This document shows positions 18,348-27,726 of a DNA stretch of 64,000 bases, one piece after another; the stretch's first letter is position 1; each line of letters starts with the position of its first letter. Below the pieces are notes generated by a model. The model saw only the letters and a program-made list of their open reading frames with translations, searched no databases and was not told the DNA's origin. Both the position numbers and the translations under genes were made by a program. The stretch is from Croceibacterium selenioxidans (GTDB lineage Bacteria; Pseudomonadota; Alphaproteobacteria; Sphingomonadales; Sphingomonadaceae), in assembly GCF_018599195.1 (NCBI RefSeq), contig NZ_JAHFVK010000001.1, positions 248,001 through 312,000 of the forward strand, written 5' to 3'.

Positions 18348-20375
18348 ATGGGGAAAGTCGGGGTCATGAGAATGTTGGGAAAAGTTTCGTACCTTGCAGG
18401 GGTAGCCTCGCTGGCGATAGCAGTGGCGGCGCCGGCGATGGCGCAGGACACAACCTCTGCCAATAACGATCAGAACGACGCCGAGGCCATTTTGGTCCTT
18501 GGGCAGAGGCTTGAGGAATCCACTCCGGAGACGCTGGAGAAGTATGGCTCGCGGCTGGAGATCGTCGAAGGCGAGGCGATCGACAAGGCCGGTTACGTCG
18601 ACACCTCAAGCGCGCTGCGCAATCTCGTTCCTGGCCTTTACATCGGCCAGAAGAGTGGCGCGTTCGACTACGTCCAGGCCTCGCTGACCGGCGCGCGGAC
18701 GAGCGAAGTGCTGTTCCTGGTCGACGGCGTGCGGATCAACAATCGGCTTTACGCCTCGACTACGCCGCTCGACACGATCCCGGCGGGCATGATCGAGCGC
18801 ATCGAAGTCCTCAAGGGCGGGCAGAGCCTTTACTACGGTACTCAGGCGGTGGGCGGCATCGTCAACGTCGTCACCAAGTCCTTCACCCGGGAGACGGACG
18901 GGCGCCTCGAAGTGGGCTATGACACGAACGACGGCTATCACGGCAACGGCTACATCCGCGGCGGCATCGGAGATCACTACTTTGTCGGCTTCGGCTCCTA
19001 CGATGAGGCCAAGGGCTTCCAACCGTTCCGCGACGAAGATACGCAGCCGAGTGCGCTCGACCGCAAGCGCGGTTACAAGGTCGCCTCGATCGGCGGCAAG
19101 TACGCCTTCGAGCCGTCGGACAACTTCCGCCTCAGCACCTCCTACCAGCACATTGAGGGGCGGCTCGACTTTGCCAAGGCAGAGGACATCTACCGCAACT
19201 GGAACAAGCGGAACGAGGACATCGCCTCGCTCAAGATCGACTGGTCGCCAAGCGAACAGTTCGACGTTTACGTCAAGGGCTACTGGCACGATTGGGATTC
19301 CACCTACCTCGACCTGCGGCCCGAGGTGGTCGGTGGAGCGCTCACGGGCAACATCATCACCATCAACGACGGCGAGCAGTGGGGCTTCGACGACAAGGGC
19401 ATCAACGTCCTCGGGGAATTCCACGCCAACGACCAGTTCACCCTGGTCGGCGGGTACGACTTCCAGACCTACAGCGGCTTCGACGACGTCTTCCTGATCG
19501 CGCCGTCGAGCGAGAGCGTCCACGCCCCGTTCGCGCAGGTGAAGTTCGATTCCGGCGACCTGAGTCTCGCTGCGGGCGTGCGGCACAACATGCCAAGCGA
19601 CGGGCAGGAAGCGACCGTGTGGAACGTCTCGGGCCGTTACGGCGGCGATGACGGCTTCTACGGCCGCGGCCAGGTGGGCACGTCTTTCCGCCTGCCCACC
19701 GCCTACGAGCTCTACGTCATTGATCCGTGCTGCGAGCGGGGGAACCCGGACCTCGTCGGCGAGGAGAGCTTCAACGTCGAGGGCGGCTTCGGCTACACCA
19801 ACGATACCCTCAACGCCGAGCTGATGGGCTTCTATCGCAAGGTCGATAACCTCATCGGAATCACCTATGACCTGCCGGCCTATCCCGACGGCTTCATCAT
19901 CAACACGCCCGACAAGGTGACCATGTGGGGCGGGGAAGCGGTCGTGACGGCGCAGATCAACAAGAACTTCAGCGGCACGCTCGACTGGACTCACACCGAG
20001 GCCACCGCGGCCGGGGACGACCTCCAGTTGGTCAACATCCCGCGCGACCTGGTCAAGGCGATCTTCAATGCGCAGACCGATGACGGCCGCTTCGGCGGTA
20101 CGGCTTCGGTCAATTACGTCGGGGACATCTTCGCCAATGTCGCAGCGGTAGGCCGGGTGAACTACGGCAACTACGCGGTGGTTGACGTGGCGGCCTATGC
20201 CTTCATCGACCGGGATCAGCGTCATCGGATCGGCCTGCGGCTGGAGAACCTGCTTGACGCTGACTACAACACGCAGATGACCCGCGTGCGCGACGACGTG
20301 ACCAACGCCTCTTACGCTGCGGGCTTCCGTGGCACTCCGCGCACTCTGCATGTCACTTACGCCGTCTCCCTCTAA
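18348..20375 (+). CDS. TonB-dependent receptor, BtuB-like plug
   Basis: Outer-membrane receptor of 675 aa, or 669 aa if the ATG at 18366 is used; no good ribosome site distinguishes them. The signal peptide ends at PAMAQD. The plug (about 45-165) contains EVLFLVDGVRINNR, IERIEVLKGGQSLYYGTQA and GGIVNVVTKSF. The barrel follows; a loop carries a Cys-Cys pair in DPCCERGNPDL. It is followed by a PepSY protein, so a metal or metal-chelate substrate is likely. Although the plug is BtuB-like, I see no cobalamin riboswitch upstream. The promoter region has tandem TGTAAC repeats in place of a Fur box. Confidence 0.85.
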   Translation: MGKVGVMRMLGKVSYLAGVASLAIAVAAPAMAQDTTSANNDQNDAEAILVLGQRLEESTPETLEKYGSRLEIVEGEAIDKAGYVDTSSALRNLVPGLYIGQKSGAFDYVQASLTGARTSEVLFLVDGVRINNRLYASTTPLDTIPAGMIERIEVLKGGQSLYYGTQAVGGIVNVVTKSFTRETDGRLEVGYDTNDGYHGNGYIRGGIGDHYFVGFGSYDEAKGFQPFRDEDTQPSALDRKRGYKVASIGGKYAFEPSDNFRLSTSYQHIEGRLDFAKAEDIYRNWNKRNEDIASLKIDWSPSEQFDVYVKGYWHDWDSTYLDLRPEVVGGALTGNIITINDGEQWGFDDKGINVLGEFHANDQFTLVGGYDFQTYSGFDDVFLIAPSSESVHAPFAQVKFDSGDLSLAAGVRHNMPSDGQEATVWNVSGRYGGDDGFYGRGQVGTSFRLPTAYELYVIDPCCERGNPDLVGEESFNVEGGFGYTNDTLNAELMGFYRKVDNLIGITYDLPAYPDGFIINTPDKVTMWGGEAVVTAQINKNFSGTLDWTHTEATAAGDDLQLVNIPRDLVKAIFNAQTDDGRFGGTASVNYVGDIFANVAAVGRVNYGNYAVVDVAAYAFIDRDQRHRIGLRLENLLDADYNTQMTRVRDDVTNASYAAGFRGTPRTLHVTYAVSL

Positions 20376-20427
20376 CTCCATCGCCCCCGGCGCGGGCCTC
20401 TCTCCCGCGCCGCGCGCCGCGCCCCGC

Positions 20428-21903
20428 ATGTCCAGCTTCACGCGACTGGCACGCTGGGCGCGGCGCATGATGTTCCTCACGCACCGCTGGCTCGGCATCG
20501 TGCTCGCGCTGCTGATGGCGATCTGGGCGATCAGCGGCATAACCATGATGTATGTCGCGTTTCCCGACACGACGGCCGAGGAGAAGGCCGCCGGGCTGGA
20601 GCCGCTCGACCTATCGGGCTGCTGCGATCATGTCGTGCTGCCAGGCGGTGTGGCGATCGAGGCGGCCACGGTTGAGATGGTCGACGGCCATCCCGCGCTC
20701 CGCTGGCAGGGCTCGGAAAGCGCAGGGCTGGCCAGCCTGGGCGAGACCGCGCTACCGCCGATCGACGCGGCCACTGCAGGAAGGATCGCCGCCGAGCACA
20801 TGAGCCGTGCGTTCGTTCCGTCGGGGCGGCCGACAGTGGAGGAAATCGACCGCGACCAATGGACGGTCTACGGCCGCTTCCGCCAACACCAGCCGCTCTA
20901 CAAGGCAAGCTTTGCCGACGAGCGAGGGACCGTGCTCTACGTCTCGGGTCTGACGGGCCAGATCATCCAGGACACGAGCGCTCACGAGCGCTTCTGGAAC
21001 TGGATTGGCGCGGTGCCGCACTGGCTCTATTTCACCGCTCTGCGCGAGATACAGCCGCTCTGGTACAACCTCGTCGTCTACGCCTCGGCATTGGGCGTGT
21101 TCCTCTCGGTCTCTGGCATCTATGTCGGTTTGATCATGTGGCGCAAGGGTAAGCGCTGGTCTCCGTTCCGAGGGATTGCGCTGTGGCATCACTGGACGGG
21201 CCTCGTCTTTGGCGTGGTGACACTGACTTGGGTCGCCAGCGGATTGTTCTCGATGAATCCCTGGGGCTGGTTTGAGAGCGACGGGCCAGGTGAGGTAATC
21301 CCGAACCTCGCAGGTCGCCCGCTCGAGGCCGGCGACGTCGAGGCGCTCTATCGAGCTCTCGCTGCGAACCCTCAGACCGGAGCAGTTTCGGCCGAAGTGT
21401 CGGTGCAAGGAGGTCGACCATGGGCGATCCTGGTGCGCCAGGATGGTTCACGTGAGCGGTTCTCGCTTCCCGGCCTGGCGCCTGCCCCGTTGGACAATAA
21501 CGAACTCACAGCCAAGGCGCGGACCGCCAAGCCCGCCAGCCGGATCGCGTCGGCGGAATTGATCACCACCCCCGACAATTACCATTACGCCCACAAGGAA
21601 GAGCGCGTGGTCTTGCCGGCCTATCGGGTGATCTACGCCAACGCGGACGCGACGCGGCTCTACTTCGATCCGCGCACCGGGGAACTGGTCAACTTCGTTG
21701 ACGCTTCGGGCCGTGCTTACCGCTGGCTACACTACGGCCTGCATCGCCTCGACTTCCCCGTCCTTCGCTCGCGACCGATCTGGGATGTGGTCACCTTGCC
21801 GCTGCTGGTCGGCGTCTCGTTGCTCTGTGTACTCGGTGCGTGGATGGGCGTTCGCCGGCTCAGGCGGCCGGCTGCAGGCGTAAAGCGCGGGGCATCCGAC
21901 TAG
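20428..21903 (+). CDS. PepSY domain-containing membrane protein
   Basis: Inner-membrane protein of about 491 aa, larger than the other two PepSY proteins here. It begins with a basic segment and a helix (FLTHRWLGIVLALLMAIW), has a long periplasmic part with PepSY-like repeats, a pair of helices around residues 205-235 and 255-280, a second periplasmic part, and a last helix near VVTLPLLVGVSLLCVLG. A Cys-Cys-Asp-His run (SGCCDHVV) near residue 68 could bind metal. The ATG at 20428 gives the most natural N-terminus; an in-frame ATG at 20350 inside the receptor gene is also possible. The 3' end overlaps the convergent PepSY gene by 44 bases. Confidence 0.8.
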   Translation: MSSFTRLARWARRMMFLTHRWLGIVLALLMAIWAISGITMMYVAFPDTTAEEKAAGLEPLDLSGCCDHVVLPGGVAIEAATVEMVDGHPALRWQGSESAGLASLGETALPPIDAATAGRIAAEHMSRAFVPSGRPTVEEIDRDQWTVYGRFRQHQPLYKASFADERGTVLYVSGLTGQIIQDTSAHERFWNWIGAVPHWLYFTALREIQPLWYNLVVYASALGVFLSVSGIYVGLIMWRKGKRWSPFRGIALWHHWTGLVFGVVTLTWVASGLFSMNPWGWFESDGPGEVIPNLAGRPLEAGDVEALYRALAANPQTGAVSAEVSVQGGRPWAILVRQDGSRERFSLPGLAPAPLDNNELTAKARTAKPASRIASAELITTPDNYHYAHKEERVVLPAYRVIYANADATRLYFDPRTGELVNFVDASGRAYRWLHYGLHRLDFPVLRSRPIWDVVTLPLLVGVSLLCVLGAWMGVRRLRRPAAGVKRGASD

Positions 21904-23173
21904 GCGCGACCAGCGCGGCGACGATCAGGATCGCGAGACCGATCCAGAAGATCGCGGCGAAGGGCGCCTGGTGGCCGATGGCGAAGCGGGCTACCAGCGT
22001 CAGCGCGAGCATCAGCGGCGAACCCCAGACCACGGCGCTCCAGGCGGCATGAAGGCGCGGTTCGACGATCCCGCGGCGGCGGCGCTTGCCGAGCCAGATG
22101 TAGCTGCCGGTCGCCACGACCGCGGTCAGCGCCAGACCGAACAAGGCATAGATGATCTTGACCGTCAGGCCGCCGTAGTTTCCGAAATGCAGGCTATAGT
22201 TCGATGCCGCCGCCTGGCTGCCGAGCTCACCGTCGGAAAGGCCCGCGGTGCCAGTGAAATTGCCGTTGGCGTCGAACATGTAATACTCGCCAAAGATCAG
22301 CCGCCGGGGATGCTCGGCGACGATCTGCACCTGCTGGCCTGCCGTGCCGGGCTCGTGAACGGTCACGTAGGTCACGCGTACGTCTGGGTAGTTTGCCGCC
22401 ATGTAGCGCAGCGGGGCGGCGACATCGGGCAAAGCCGCCTTCGCCTCGTTGGGTTCGCCTTCCTCGCCAAAGATCGTGGCGTAGAGGGCTTCGACATCGC
22501 CCTTGTAGAACAGCGCGGCGGCGGCATAGGCGCTGACCGAGCTGAGCCCGATGACGGCGCCGGTCAGCGACAGCGCAATTCCGAACGGGAGTGTCCAGAC
22601 ACTCAGGCGGTTGTGCCAATCGGCCATCGCGACGCCCCCCGTGTGGCGGGTGCGGAGACGGAAGGCATCGCGAAAGATCTTAGGATGGGCTACTACGCCG
22701 GTGATCGCGAGCGCCAGCATCAGCATGCCGAGGATACCGACCAGCGTGATGCCGATCAGCCCATTACCGGCGGTGATGTTGAGCGTGTAGTGCAGGGCGT
22801 AGAGGAAGTTCGACCATTCGATATCCTCGGTACCGGAAAGTCGGCCCGCGGAATCGATGTGGAAAGACTCGGTGTCGGTAATGACGCGCGTCGTGGGCAA
22901 TTCTTGCAGCGGCATGTCGACGTAGAAATGGGTCGTCGGGGTCTTGCCGGTTTCCCGCGCCAGCATAGCCTCCATCCCGCGTTGCACGGCCTCGGGCGAG
23001 ATTGCGGTCATTTGCGGCGGGCTCGGCTGCTCAACGCGTTGCCATTCTTCATAGAAGACCAGCAGGGTGCCGCTGAGACTGACGAGATAAAGCAGCGCCC
23101 CGGCGAGAAGGCCAATCGCGGCGTGTGCGGAGAGCGCACGCTTAACGGTCGAAGTTTCGGGCGCCACGGTCAT
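21860..23173 (-). CDS. PepSY-associated TM protein of the siderophore uptake operon
   Basis: Inner-membrane protein of 437 aa with PepSY_TM layout: a first helix (AHAAIGLLAGALLYLVSLSG), a periplasmic PepSY loop, helices near residues 140-165, 195-220 and 340-365, and a C-terminal helix pair. HYTLNITAG and ADWHNRLSVW carry conserved-type histidines next to helices. It is the third gene after the receptor at 25895 and the small membrane protein, overlapping the latter by 4 bases (ATGA), so it belongs to a Fur-controlled iron uptake operon. Its 3' end overlaps the convergent PepSY gene by 44 bases. Confidence 0.82.
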   Translation of the reverse strand: MTVAPETSTVKRALSAHAAIGLLAGALLYLVSLSGTLLVFYEEWQRVEQPSPPQMTAISPEAVQRGMEAMLARETGKTPTTHFYVDMPLQELPTTRVITDTESFHIDSAGRLSGTEDIEWSNFLYALHYTLNITAGNGLIGITLVGILGMLMLALAITGVVAHPKIFRDAFRLRTRHTGGVAMADWHNRLSVWTLPFGIALSLTGAVIGLSSVSAYAAAALFYKGDVEALYATIFGEEGEPNEAKAALPDVAAPLRYMAANYPDVRVTYVTVHEPGTAGQQVQIVAEHPRRLIFGEYYMFDANGNFTGTAGLSDGELGSQAAASNYSLHFGNYGGLTVKIIYALFGLALTAVVATGSYIWLGKRRRRGIVEPRLHAAWSAVVWGSPLMLALTLVARFAIGHQAPFAAIFWIGLAILIVAALVAPSRMPRALRLQPAA

Positions 23174-23751
23174 TGGACAACTCCGCTAACGAGCACGGGC
23201 AGGACAGGGATGCAGCATGCCAGCAAAAGCAGCACCTGGCTTCGGCGGGTTTGCTGCATCAGCATCGCCGTGACCAATACCGACCAAGTCAAAGGCACCG
23301 AGTAAAGCGCAAGGACATTGGCGTTGGATTCGCTCCAGCCGAGCAAGCTGCCAAGGCCGCGCATGGCGAGTCCGAGGCCGACCGACACGGCGAAACCTGC
23401 CACGATGAGCAGGAGAAAAGTGACGACACGCCGGCCGATCCGCTTCGGCTCACCCTGCTCGGGCAGCATACCTACACGCCGGTTCGAGGCCTTGGCGCTC
23501 TTTTCAGGCGAGCGAATGCCGGCGACGGCGAGGATGGCAAAGGCGGTGAGCATCGCGCCCAGAGCGGCGACCGACACTCCCCATGCACCGTCGGTCACGG
23601 CCGCGAGGATCGTTGCGAGCCCCAGCAGGGCCCATCCCGTCCCATTTGCGACGGGAGAGCGTCGGGGCAGCGACCACGCGTAGCGGAGCGCCCCGACGCC
23701 GGCCACGCCGAGCGTGACTGCAAGCCACAACATCGGCGAGGCTCCCCCCAT
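23170..23751 (-). CDS. Hypothetical membrane protein of the siderophore uptake operon
   Basis: A 193 aa protein with about six predicted transmembrane stretches in two groups of three, separated by a charged loop (SPEKSAKASNRRVGMLPEQ) around residues 80-105. I do not recognise a family, though small multi-spanning proteins are often found between TonB-dependent receptor and PepSY genes. The start shares one base with the receptor stop and the stop overlaps the PepSY start by 4, so all three are translationally coupled. A role in siderophore export across the inner membrane or in iron reduction is conceivable but unsupported. Confidence 0.65.
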   Translation of the reverse strand: MGGASPMLWLAVTLGVAGVGALRYAWSLPRRSPVANGTGWALLGLATILAAVTDGAWGVSVAALGAMLTAFAILAVAGIRSPEKSAKASNRRVGMLPEQGEPKRIGRRVVTFLLLIVAGFAVSVGLGLAMRGLGSLLGWSESNANVLALYSVPLTWSVLVTAMLMQQTRRSQVLLLLACCIPVLPVLVSGVVQ

Positions 23752-25895
23752 CAGAAGTGGTAGCCCACGGTCGCGAACACGTTGCGCGCGGCTCCCACGA
23801 AGCAGTCACCGCGTGCCAGACAGGCGGAGTAGTAGTCCTTGCCCGTCAGGTTCGTGGCGTTGAGCGAGAAGCTCCACTTGAGCCAGTCGATCGAGGCGTA
23901 AGCGTCGAACAGCAGGTTGTCCGGCGTACGAATCCCGTCCGGGAAGGCAAACCCGTAGGAGGTGTGAGCACCCTGGTAACGCGCGCCGCCCCCCAAAGTC
24001 AGCGTCGCGTCGTGGGTCAGGTTGAACGGACGCGACAGCCACAGCGACGCGTTGTGCTTCGGCACGTCGTCGAGCTGAACGTCGCTGCCGTCGAGCGTGG
24101 CGTCGTTGTAGCTATAGTTGGCGATCACCTGGAAATTGCCCGGCAGGACCGTCGAGGCTTCGAATTCGAACCCCTTCGAGGTCATCTCGCCGGCCTGGAT
24201 CTGGTCGAACGGATCGGCGGTGCTGTCGTCCGAGATCGGGCGGTTGGTTTCCTTGATGTGGTACGCGGTCAGCGTGATCATGCTGGCTTCGTTCGGCTGC
24301 AGCTTCACGCCAAGCTCGAACTGCTTTCCGCGCTGCGGGATGAACGCTTCGCCGTTGCTGGCAGTGCCCGCGATCGGCTCGAAGCTCTCGGTGTAGCTGA
24401 AGAAGGGAGACACACCCTTGATCACGTCACCGATGATCCCGGCACGCAACGTGAGTGCGTTGTCCTTCACCCGCGGCCCGCTGAAGGTCGTGCTCCAGAC
24501 ATCGTCATAACGCGCGCCGAGCACGAGCGAGACGCGATCCCACATGCGGACCTGGTCCTGCAGGTAGAAGCCGATCTGCTGCTGCTCCACGTCCTCTGCC
24601 GGACCCGAAGGCTGCGGCAGGCCCCCATTGTGATCGGAGATGGCGTCGTAGTCGATGTCATAGATGTCGATGTATTCGTAACCGTAACCGCCGACCTTGC
24701 GGACGTGGTTCCAGCTGAAGTCGACACCGGCGAGGACGAGGTGCTCGACCTGGGCACCGGTGTTGAAGTTGAACTGCGCGTTGTTGTCGGAAGTGAAAAT
24801 TTCCATGCGCGCGACGCTGCCGTCGGAATAGAGGCCGATCGTACGTTGTTCTGGGTCGGGCACAGGCACGCCGTTGACGTCGAACACGGGGGCGCCGTTG
24901 GCATCGAGCTGCACGAACGGATTGGCCGGGTTCGAATAGCTGTCCGGATAGTGCGTAAAGTAGGTCAGGTCGCTGTCGATGTAGCGGGCGCGCGAGTTGA
25001 TCTTGAACGCGTCGGAGACGCGATGCTCTACGAGGATCGTGCCTTCGAGCAGCCGGCCATCGTAGCGGTCCCAGCCGGGCTTGCCGATGAACAGGTTGTT
25101 TGGCAGCTGGCCGTTCGGGTTGGGCAGGATCGTCCCGACCAAGGGCAGAAACTGCGCGGTCGAGCCGCCGTCGTCCTCCTGATACATGCCAAGGAAGGTG
25201 ATCGAGGTGTCCATGTCCGGCGCCCAGGTGAGCGAGGGCGCAAACAGCACGCGGTCGTCAGGCACGTGGTCGGTCTGCGTGTCGGCGTCGCGGGCGCGGG
25301 CCACAACGCGGAAGGCCACGTCGTCGCTGATCGGACCGGTGTAGTCGGCCATTGCCTCGAAGCGGTTGAACGAGCCGTAACGGAGCAGGACTTCGCCGGA
25401 CTCGGTGAACTGCGGGAGTTTCGAGTTCATGTTGATGATGCCGCCCGTCGAACCGGCGCCGAACAGCACGGAGGAGGGGCCGCGCAGGACCTGTACGCTG
25501 TCGAAGTTGTACGGGTCCGAGCGGATGCTTGCGTAGTAGCTGAAGATGTCGCGCATGCCGTCGCGGAACTGCAGCGCGTTAACGCCGCGGATGATGGCAC
25601 CGTCGACACGGCTGTCAGGTCCGTAGGGGTTGGCCTGAACCCCGGCGACGTAATTCAGTGTGTCGCTAACGGAAATGGCGCCCTGGGCGTTGAACAAGTC
25701 GTCCGAGATGATCGTGACCGGCTGCGGCACCTGGATCGCCGGGGTGTCGGTCTTGGTCGAAGACCCGCTGCGCAGATAGTCGGCAGTGACGAGGATGCGG
25801 TCCCCATCGTCGGTGGCCGCGGAGCTGTCCTGGGCGAATGCCGGAACGGCGGACAGCATGGTGGCAGAAAGCAGCAGAACTCGGGCGATACGCAT
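23751..25895 (-). CDS. TonB-dependent siderophore receptor
   Basis: Outer-membrane receptor of 714 aa of the FhuA/FpvA-like siderophore class. The ATG at 25895 is chosen because GAGG lies 5 bases upstream and a signal peptide follows (MRIARVLLLSATML to AFAQD). The plug shows PQPVTIISDDLF, GAIIRGVNALQFRDGMRD and VQVLRGPSSVLFGAGSTGG; RGPSS is typical of ferric-siderophore receptors. The barrel ends in an aromatic residue (GYHF). A Fur-like operator lies 56 bases upstream. It heads an operon with a small membrane protein and a PepSY protein. Confidence 0.9.
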   Translation of the reverse strand: MRIARVLLLSATMLSAVPAFAQDSSAATDDGDRILVTADYLRSGSSTKTDTPAIQVPQPVTIISDDLFNAQGAISVSDTLNYVAGVQANPYGPDSRVDGAIIRGVNALQFRDGMRDIFSYYASIRSDPYNFDSVQVLRGPSSVLFGAGSTGGIINMNSKLPQFTESGEVLLRYGSFNRFEAMADYTGPISDDVAFRVVARARDADTQTDHVPDDRVLFAPSLTWAPDMDTSITFLGMYQEDDGGSTAQFLPLVGTILPNPNGQLPNNLFIGKPGWDRYDGRLLEGTILVEHRVSDAFKINSRARYIDSDLTYFTHYPDSYSNPANPFVQLDANGAPVFDVNGVPVPDPEQRTIGLYSDGSVARMEIFTSDNNAQFNFNTGAQVEHLVLAGVDFSWNHVRKVGGYGYEYIDIYDIDYDAISDHNGGLPQPSGPAEDVEQQQIGFYLQDQVRMWDRVSLVLGARYDDVWSTTFSGPRVKDNALTLRAGIIGDVIKGVSPFFSYTESFEPIAGTASNGEAFIPQRGKQFELGVKLQPNEASMITLTAYHIKETNRPISDDSTADPFDQIQAGEMTSKGFEFEASTVLPGNFQVIANYSYNDATLDGSDVQLDDVPKHNASLWLSRPFNLTHDATLTLGGGARYQGAHTSYGFAFPDGIRTPDNLLFDAYASIDWLKWSFSLNATNLTGKDYYSACLARGDCFVGAARNVFATVGYHF

Positions 25896-25950
25896 GGAGA
25901 CCTCATTGACCCAGCCCTGCTTCGTGCAAGGCCCCTTGAGAGGCGCCACT

Positions 25951-25969
25951 AATGAGAACTAATCGCATT
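25951..25969. promoter_or_regulatory. Fur-like operator of the siderophore receptor operon
   Basis: AATGAGAACTAATCGCATT reads on the other strand as AATGCGATTAGTTCTCATT, close to the alphaproteobacterial Fur box pattern. It matches the site at 14117-14135 at 13 of 19 positions. It lies 56 bases upstream of the receptor start at 25895. Confidence 0.72.
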
Positions 25970-26125
25970 AGCAATCATGGAATCGAGGGATTATAACGAG
26001 CGTGAGAATTCTGTGACTTTCTTGCACCTGCTCTCGTTGCGTTGAGTTTAGCCTGCCGTGAAGATTCAGGCCCGCGAATGCCGCTGCCGCTATGGCCTGC
26101 GCAGTCCAGCGCAGGGTTGGGGCAT

Positions 26126-26146
26126 CGTCACGCAATCATCGTGACG
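26126..26146. promoter_or_regulatory. Inverted repeat in the 428-base divergent intergenic region
   Basis: CGTCACG and CGTGACG form perfect 7-base arms around CAATCAT. It lies about 180 bases before the epoxide hydrolase start and about 230 bases before the divergent receptor start. It may be an operator. Apart from this and the Fur-like box, I see nothing convincing in 25896-26323. Confidence 0.4.
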
Positions 26147-26323
26147 AGCATTTTCAACCTTTGTACCGCTCGCCTGTCATTGCGACCGAGTCGAGATCAT
26201 TCGGCAACGAAGTCCGGCTCGCATTTCGATCCGTTCACAACGGCGCCGGTCCTGACGGCCGGTATAGTTTGTCGTCCGACGGCAGGCTGCCTCATGCCTT
26301 TGCCCCGGACCAGGAGGACGTTT

Positions 26324-27655
26324 ATGTCTGAAACTGGAACTACGGCTCGTCCCGAGACTGAACTTAAGCCAGCGACCCCACTCGCGCAGTCGGCCAAGAC
26401 AGCGGGATTCACCGAAGCGCTGATCGTCGATCCCCAGGACGGCGCGACAATCCGGCCGTTTCAGTACCGCGCTTCCGACGAAGACCTCGCTGACCTAAAG
26501 CACCGCATTCTGGCGACCCGGTGGCCCGACAGGGAAACCGTTCCAGACGACAGCCAAGGTGTGCAGCTGGCCACGATGAAGAAACTCGCCGACTATTGGG
26601 CGAACGACTACGACTGGCGTAAATGCGAGGCGCGGCTCAACGCGCTGACCAATTTCATCACCTCGATCGACGGGCTCGACATCCATTTCATCCACGTGAA
26701 GTCGAAGCACTCCAATGCGCTCCCTGTCATCGTGACCCACGGCTGGCCGGGCTCGATCGTGGAGCAGCTCAAGATCATCGAGCCGCTGACCGACCCGACA
26801 GCTCACGGCGGTACCGAAGCGGACGCGTTCGACGTCGTGATCCCCTCGATTCCCGGATATGGATTCTCCGGCAGGCCGACCGAAGCCGGCTGGAATCCTC
26901 CCCGAATCGCGAATGCGTGGCTCACCCTGATGCAAAGGCTCGGCTATACACAGTTCGTGGCGCAGGGTGGCGACTGGGGCGCTCTGATCACCGAGACCCT
27001 GGGTGCGATGGCCCCGCCGGAGCTGATCGCGGTTCACACCAATATGGCATCGACGGCACCGCCGGAGGTGTTCGATGCGCTGCGTGCAGGAGAGGGACCG
27101 CCGGCCGGTCTTACCGACGACGAGCGTTGGGCCTATGAGCGGCTCGATCTCTTCTTCACCCATGGCCTCGCCTACGCGCAGCAGATGGGGCAACGCCCCC
27201 AGACACTGTACGGCATCGCCGACTCCCCCGTCGGCCTCGCCGCGTGGTTCCTCGATCATGACATTTCGAGCTATCGGATGATTGCCCGCGCGTTCGACGG
27301 TGTGGCGGAAGGGCTGTCGCGCGATGACGTTCTCGACAACATCACTATCGCCTGGCTCACCAATACGGCCATCTCGGGCGCAAGACTCTATTGGGAGGCC
27401 TTGCCGCGCACCTCTCCGGGGTTTGGCGTCGAACATAACAATGTTCGCTTCTTCGAGCCGATCGGGGTCAAGGCGCCGATCGCGGTGAGTGCCTTCCCCG
27501 ACGAGCTCAACCAGGCTCCCAGGAGTTGGGCGGAGCGGGCCTATCCCAAGCTCATCCACTACAACCGGCTGCCAAAGGGCGGGCACTTCGCAGCGTTCGA
27601 GCAGCCGGGGTATCTGGTGGAGGAAATGCGCGCCGGCTTCCGGTCGGTCCGCTGA
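26324..27655 (+). CDS. Epoxide hydrolase family protein (alpha/beta hydrolase with EHN domain)
   Basis: Predicted cytoplasmic enzyme of 443 aa opening epoxides to diols. The ATG at 26324 has AGGAGG 6 bases upstream. An N-terminal epoxide-hydrolase cap domain (about residues 40-150, starting IRPFQYRASDEDLADL) precedes the alpha/beta hydrolase core. The oxyanion motif HGWPGS, the nucleophile aspartate in QGGDWGAL and the catalytic histidine in KGGHFAAFEQP are all visible. This arrangement is shared with microsomal-type epoxide hydrolases and juvenile-hormone epoxide hydrolases. A cupin gene and msrB follow in the same direction. The natural substrate is unknown. Confidence 0.88.
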   Translation: MSETGTTARPETELKPATPLAQSAKTAGFTEALIVDPQDGATIRPFQYRASDEDLADLKHRILATRWPDRETVPDDSQGVQLATMKKLADYWANDYDWRKCEARLNALTNFITSIDGLDIHFIHVKSKHSNALPVIVTHGWPGSIVEQLKIIEPLTDPTAHGGTEADAFDVVIPSIPGYGFSGRPTEAGWNPPRIANAWLTLMQRLGYTQFVAQGGDWGALITETLGAMAPPELIAVHTNMASTAPPEVFDALRAGEGPPAGLTDDERWAYERLDLFFTHGLAYAQQMGQRPQTLYGIADSPVGLAAWFLDHDISSYRMIARAFDGVAEGLSRDDVLDNITIAWLTNTAISGARLYWEALPRTSPGFGVEHNNVRFFEPIGVKAPIAVSAFPDELNQAPRSWAERAYPKLIHYNRLPKGGHFAAFEQPGYLVEEMRAGFRSVR

Positions 27656-27726
27656 GGGCAACCAACGGTGCGGGCAGCGCGGAGTCGCGGTGCCCGCACT
27701 TCCACCATCCACGAGGGAGACCTGCC

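Noticed and set aside
18606-20570. Long open frame (654 codons) on the minus strand opposite the BtuB-like receptor
   Set aside because: Antisense shadow of a clear receptor gene, without signal peptide, domain or ribosome site.
23757-25952. Open frame of 731 codons on the plus strand opposite the siderophore receptor
   Set aside because: Covers the receptor almost exactly in antisense; Val/Arg/Gly-rich product typical of a shadow frame.
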